A stretch of 8,242 nt of DNA, taken from Rikenella sp. Lineage in GTDB: Bacteria > Bacteroidota > Bacteroidia > Bacteroidales > Rikenellaceae. Under the pieces are notes generated by a model. It saw only the letters and a list, made by a program, of their open reading frames with translations, did no database searches and was not told where the DNA came from. Positions 6,150 through 8,242 of this stretch are shown here, in pieces (within the stretch, counting starts at the first letter, position 1; each line of letters begins with the position of its first letter). The translations under genes were made by a program, and so were the position numbers. The DNA lies in the NCBI GenBank assembly GCA_029054535.1, contig JAIDFC010000226.1, positions 1 to 8,242 of the forward strand. Reading direction: 5' to 3'.

Positions 6150-6181
6150 TTTGCGCGTTTCGCTCCGACGCATTAAATTTG
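6150..6181 (+). promoter_or_regulatory. Promoter of tRNA-Gln(CTG)
   Basis: TTTG (6150-6153) lies 20 bases before TAAATTTG (6174-6181), in the 92-base gap between the two tRNA genes. The second tRNA can thus be transcribed independently. A small TCCGG/CCGGA hairpin lies between this promoter and the tRNA. Confidence 0.7.
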
Positions 6182-6224
6182 CAGCGTCTTCCGGTCGCAT
6201 GCCGGACGATTTCGACGGTTACAT

Positions 6225-6295
6225 TGACCCGTGGTGTAATGGTAACACTACAGATTCTGGTTCTGTCTTTCTGGGTTCGAATCCTAGCGGGTCAA
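6225..6295 (+). tRNA. tRNA-Gln, anticodon CTG
   Basis: Acceptor arm TGACCCG (6225-6231) pairs with CGGGTCA (6288-6294), with discriminator A at 6295. Anticodon CTG is at 6257-6259 and reads CAG. The T stem CTGGG/CCTAG contains one G-T wobble. The sequence is close to the upstream TTG isoacceptor, so the pair arose by duplication. CCA is not encoded. Confidence 0.95.
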
Positions 6296-6301
6296 CACTT
6301 C

Positions 6302-6337
6302 AGGCACCTTCCTCTTTCGCGGCAAGGTGCCTTTTTT
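6302..6337 (+). terminator. Intrinsic terminator after the tRNA-Gln pair
   Basis: AGGCACCTT (6302-6310) pairs perfectly with AAGGTGCCT (6324-6332), and a run of six T ends at 6337. It begins seven bases after the second tRNA and separates the tRNAs from lgt. Confidence 0.9.
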
Positions 6338-6380
6338 ATCCTCTCGCTCCACCGGCGCCTACGATTCCCGATAAATAATG

Positions 6381-6388
6381 TATTTTTG
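6381..6388 (+). promoter_or_regulatory. Probable -7 box of lgt-pepE
   Basis: TATTTTTG fits TAnnTTTG and lies after the tRNA terminator, giving a leader of about 105 bases before lgt. No clear TTTG sits at the -33 position. An alternative is TTTG (6401-6404), 18 bases before TCTTTTTG (6423-6430), where the -7-like part overlaps the palindrome at 6421-6444. Confidence 0.5.
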
Positions 6389-6420
6389 TGCAAACTCTTG
6401 TTTGGTAACGGGAGGGTATT

Positions 6421-6444
6421 GTTCTTTTTGTTCACAAAGAGAAC
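6421..6444. repeat. Palindrome module P, copy 2, in the lgt leader
   Basis: GTTCTTTTTG-TTCA-CAAAGAGAAC is identical to 49-72 except for one C-to-T change that leaves a G-T wobble. It lies 57 bases before the chosen lgt start. The flank ATTGTTCTTTTT and the tail AGAACGGT also occur at 8153-8172 around a shorter hairpin. Confidence 0.75.
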
Positions 6445-6500
6445 GGTTCTATCCTGCTCTCAAATTACTTAACGAAGATTGCAAAAATAGATTTATGGTT

Positions 6501-7373
6501 ATGAGGGGGCTTTTTGTTATGTGGGACGTGGAGCCCGTCGCTTTTTCGCTCGGCTCGCTCGACATCGCCTGGTACGGAGTGTTGTGGGCGGTCGCCTTGT
6601 TGGTGGCTTTGTGGATATTCGCCCGGATGGTCCGGCGCGAGGGACTCGATCCGCGGTTGGTCGATTCCGGTTTTTTGTACGGCGTGCTGGCTACGATCAT
6701 CGGTGCGCGGCTCGGACATTGCCTCTTTTACGAGCCGGGCGAGTACTTTTTGCACCCGTTCATGGCGGAGTTCCCGTGGATCAAACTGCTCGACATTCGG
6801 GGCGGAGGCTTGGCCAGTCATGGGGCTGCGATCGGACTGCTCGTCGGGCTATGGCTTTTCGCACGGAAGTGGAAATTGCCTTACGTCTGGATCCTGGACC
6901 GGGTGGCGGTGATGGTGCCGCTCTGCGGGGCGTTGGTGCGGTTCGGGAACTTGATGAACTCCGAAATCTACGGCGATCCGACGACGCTGCCGTGGGGTTT
7001 CGTTTTCGTGCGGAACGGCGAGACGATGCCGATGCACCCGACGCAGATCTACGAGGCGTTGGGGTACCTGGCGATTTTCTTCCTGCTGGCACACCTCTAC
7101 TGGCGCACGAAGCTGGCCCAGGAGAAACGGGGGGTGATTTTCGGTCTGTTTTTGGTGTTGCTGTTCGCCGTTCGGTTTGCGGTCGAGTCGATCAAGCTCC
7201 CGCAGGAGGCTTGGGAGCAGGGGATGGCGCTCAATATGGGGCAGATACTCAGCCTGCCGTTTATCGTGGCGGGCGGTGCGATCCTGTGGTGGGCGGTCCG
7301 GCGGCCGGTACAGCCGTACAGCGATATGCCGCGGGCGACGAATGTTCTAAAGAATACCAATAAAAAACGATAA
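6501..7373 (+). CDS. lgt: Prolipoprotein diacylglyceryl transferase
   Basis: This inner-membrane enzyme moves diacylglycerol from phosphatidylglycerol to the lipobox cysteine of prolipoproteins, the first step of lipoprotein maturation. With the ATG at 6501 it has 290 residues, normal for Lgt. Several hydrophobic membrane segments are visible, for example about 24-42, 110-122, 186-200 and 211-228. Diagnostic motifs are GGGLASHGAAIG (101-112, the HG motif), VRFGNLMNSEIYG (146-158, the Lgt signature, with R147, N150 and E155) and MHPTQIYEALG (178-188). ATGs at 6495 and 6519 are also in frame. 6501 places the WDxxP motif at the distance seen in homologues. The frame stays open to an ATG at 6378, but that lies at the promoter box and encodes a non-Lgt cysteine-rich leader, so it was rejected. 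pepE follows after six bases. Confidence 0.93.
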   Translation: MRGLFVMWDVEPVAFSLGSLDIAWYGVLWAVALLVALWIFARMVRREGLDPRLVDSGFLYGVLATIIGARLGHCLFYEPGEYFLHPFMAEFPWIKLLDIRGGGLASHGAAIGLLVGLWLFARKWKLPYVWILDRVAVMVPLCGALVRFGNLMNSEIYGDPTTLPWGFVFVRNGETMPMHPTQIYEALGYLAIFFLLAHLYWRTKLAQEKRGVIFGLFLVLLFAVRFAVESIKLPQEAWEQGMALNMGQILSLPFIVAGGAILWWAVRRPVQPYSDMPRATNVLKNTNKKR

Positions 7374-7379
7374 CCGACT

Positions 7380-8096
7380 ATGCGACTCCTTCTTATCAGC
7401 AACTCGACCAACGCCGGAGAGGCCTATCTCGAATATCCGAAACGACAGATCGCCGATTTTCTGGCCGCTTCGCCTCGAAAGGTGGAAACGGTGCTTTTTG
7501 TGCCGTACGCGGCGGTAACGTTCAGCTACGATGACTACCAGGCGAAGGTGGCGGCTCGGTTTGCGGAGTTCGGGGTGCGGGTCGATTCGGTGCACCGGTA
7601 CGACGATCCGGCCGAGGCGGTGCGGCGGGCGGAGGCGATCGTGGTCGGGGGCGGGAATACGTTCCACCTGGCTAAAACGATGCAGGACCAGGGACTTTAC
7701 GAACCGATCCGGGAGGCGGTCTTGCAACGCGGGGTGCCGTACGTGGGGTGGAGCGCGGGGTCGAATATGAGCTGTCCGACGATCTGCACGACGAACGATA
7801 TGCCGATCGTCGAACCGCTGTCGTTCAAGGCACTGAACCTCATTCCGTTCCAGATCAATCCGCACTACCTCGACGCCCATCCGGACGGCCATGCGGGCGA
7901 AACGCGTGAGATGCGGATCGAGGAGTTTTTGGCGGCCAATAAAGGGGTGCGTGTCGCGGGTTTGCGCGAGGGGTGTATGCTGCGGGTCGAGGGCGATCGG
8001 GTTGCGCTGATCGGCTCGCGTCCGCTGCGATTGTTTCATTTCGGCGAGTCGCCGCGCGAACTCGAACCGACGGAAAATTTGGCGGGTTTGCTGTAA
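7380..8096 (+). CDS. pepE: Dipeptidase E (alpha-aspartyl dipeptidase, peptidase S51)
   Basis: This cytosolic serine peptidase of 238 residues hydrolyses dipeptides with N-terminal aspartate (EC 3.4.13.21). It has no signal peptide. The family motifs are clear: GGGNTFHL at 90-97, the nucleophile elbow GWSAGSN with Ser125, and INPHYLDAHPDGH with His162. Salmonella PepE uses Ser120, His157 and Glu192. Here Ser125, His162 and Glu197 (in GLREGCML) all sit at the same offset of five, so the triad is complete. The ATG at 7380 is six bases after the lgt stop, so the two genes are probably one transcript with coupled translation. No functional link with lgt is known to me. No clear terminator follows. 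The downstream sequence holds a run of eight G (8143-8150) and then a repeat copy. Confidence 0.95.
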   Translation: MRLLLISNSTNAGEAYLEYPKRQIADFLAASPRKVETVLFVPYAAVTFSYDDYQAKVAARFAEFGVRVDSVHRYDDPAEAVRRAEAIVVGGGNTFHLAKTMQDQGLYEPIREAVLQRGVPYVGWSAGSNMSCPTICTTNDMPIVEPLSFKALNLIPFQINPHYLDAHPDGHAGETREMRIEEFLAANKGVRVAGLREGCMLRVEGDRVALIGSRPLRLFHFGESPRELEPTENLAGLL

Positions 8097-8152
8097 CTTG
8101 TCGGGGACGGTTTTGGGCGAATTTGCATGAATAGTCCGGCGCGGGGGGGGTG

Positions 8153-8242
8153 ATTGTTCTTTTTAGAACGGTCAAGCGATGCGTAGCATCGCCCGCCCAC
8201 CGCGGGCACGCGGGGCCGCGCGGCCTGAGCGCGTCTGACACG
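8153..8242. repeat. Window-end repeat: short P hairpin plus 68-base copy B (runs off the window)
   Basis: GTTCT-TTTT-AGAAC (8156-8169) is a reduced form of palindrome P. GGTCA follows, and then the 68-base unit at 8175-8242. H1 is GCGATGC-GTA-GCATCGC (8176-8192). H2 is CCGC-GGGCAC-GCGG (8200-8213). H3 is CGCGC-GGCCTGA-GCGCG (8217-8233). The match to copy A is still running at the last base, so the element continues beyond the window. Confidence 0.85.

Noticed and set aside
6378..6500. Upstream in-frame start for lgt at 6378
   Set aside because: It lies at the TATTTTTG promoter box and would add about 41 non-conserved residues that do not belong to Lgt.
7855..8241. 128-codon minus-strand open frame starting inside the window-end repeat
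   Set aside because: Its N-terminal part is a translation of the structured repeat and the rest is antisense to pepE. The compensatory changes fit a fold better than a protein.

Overview
The window looks like chromosomal DNA from a GC-rich member of the Bacteroidales, possibly Alistipes or another Rikenellaceae. Four things point there: promoter boxes of the Bacteroidetes type (TTTG about 19-20 bases before TAnnTTTG), no strong Shine-Dalgarno sites, tRNA genes without an encoded CCA, and a 990-residue receiver / PEP-pyruvate-binding protein of a kind I know from Bacteroides. The genus is inference.

Layout, left to right. Positions 1-140 are a leader holding two hairpins. Positions 141-3113 (+) encode the receiver / pyruvate-phosphate-dikinase-like protein. 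Positions 3114-4065 form a gene-free island of about 950 bases packed with hairpins and short repeats. Positions 4066-5909 (-) hold an apparent operon, tyrS (tyrosyl-tRNA synthetase) followed by a secreted TlpA-like thioredoxin. Two glutamine tRNA genes (anticodons TTG and CTG) read divergently from it at 6062-6295 (+). Each tRNA gene has its own promoter, and a strong terminator follows the pair. Then come lgt (prolipoprotein diacylglyceryl transferase, 6501-7373 +) and, six bases on, pepE (dipeptidase E, 7380-8096 +). The window ends inside another copy of the repeat found in the island.

The protein genes are ordinary housekeeping or envelope genes: translation, lipoprotein maturation, envelope thiol chemistry and peptide turnover. 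The unusual material is between genes. A modular family of structured repeats occurs at the window start, throughout the island, in the lgt leader and at the window end. Two 68-base copies (3190-3257 and 8175-8242) differ at eight positions, and six of these form three compensatory base-pair swaps in two hairpins. The window-start copy shows further compensatory swaps, and a second conserved module (3321 and 3803) carries a small hairpin with three compensated pairs followed by TTTT. This pattern indicates that the folded structure is conserved, in RNA or in single-stranded DNA. I cannot match the family to any named element.
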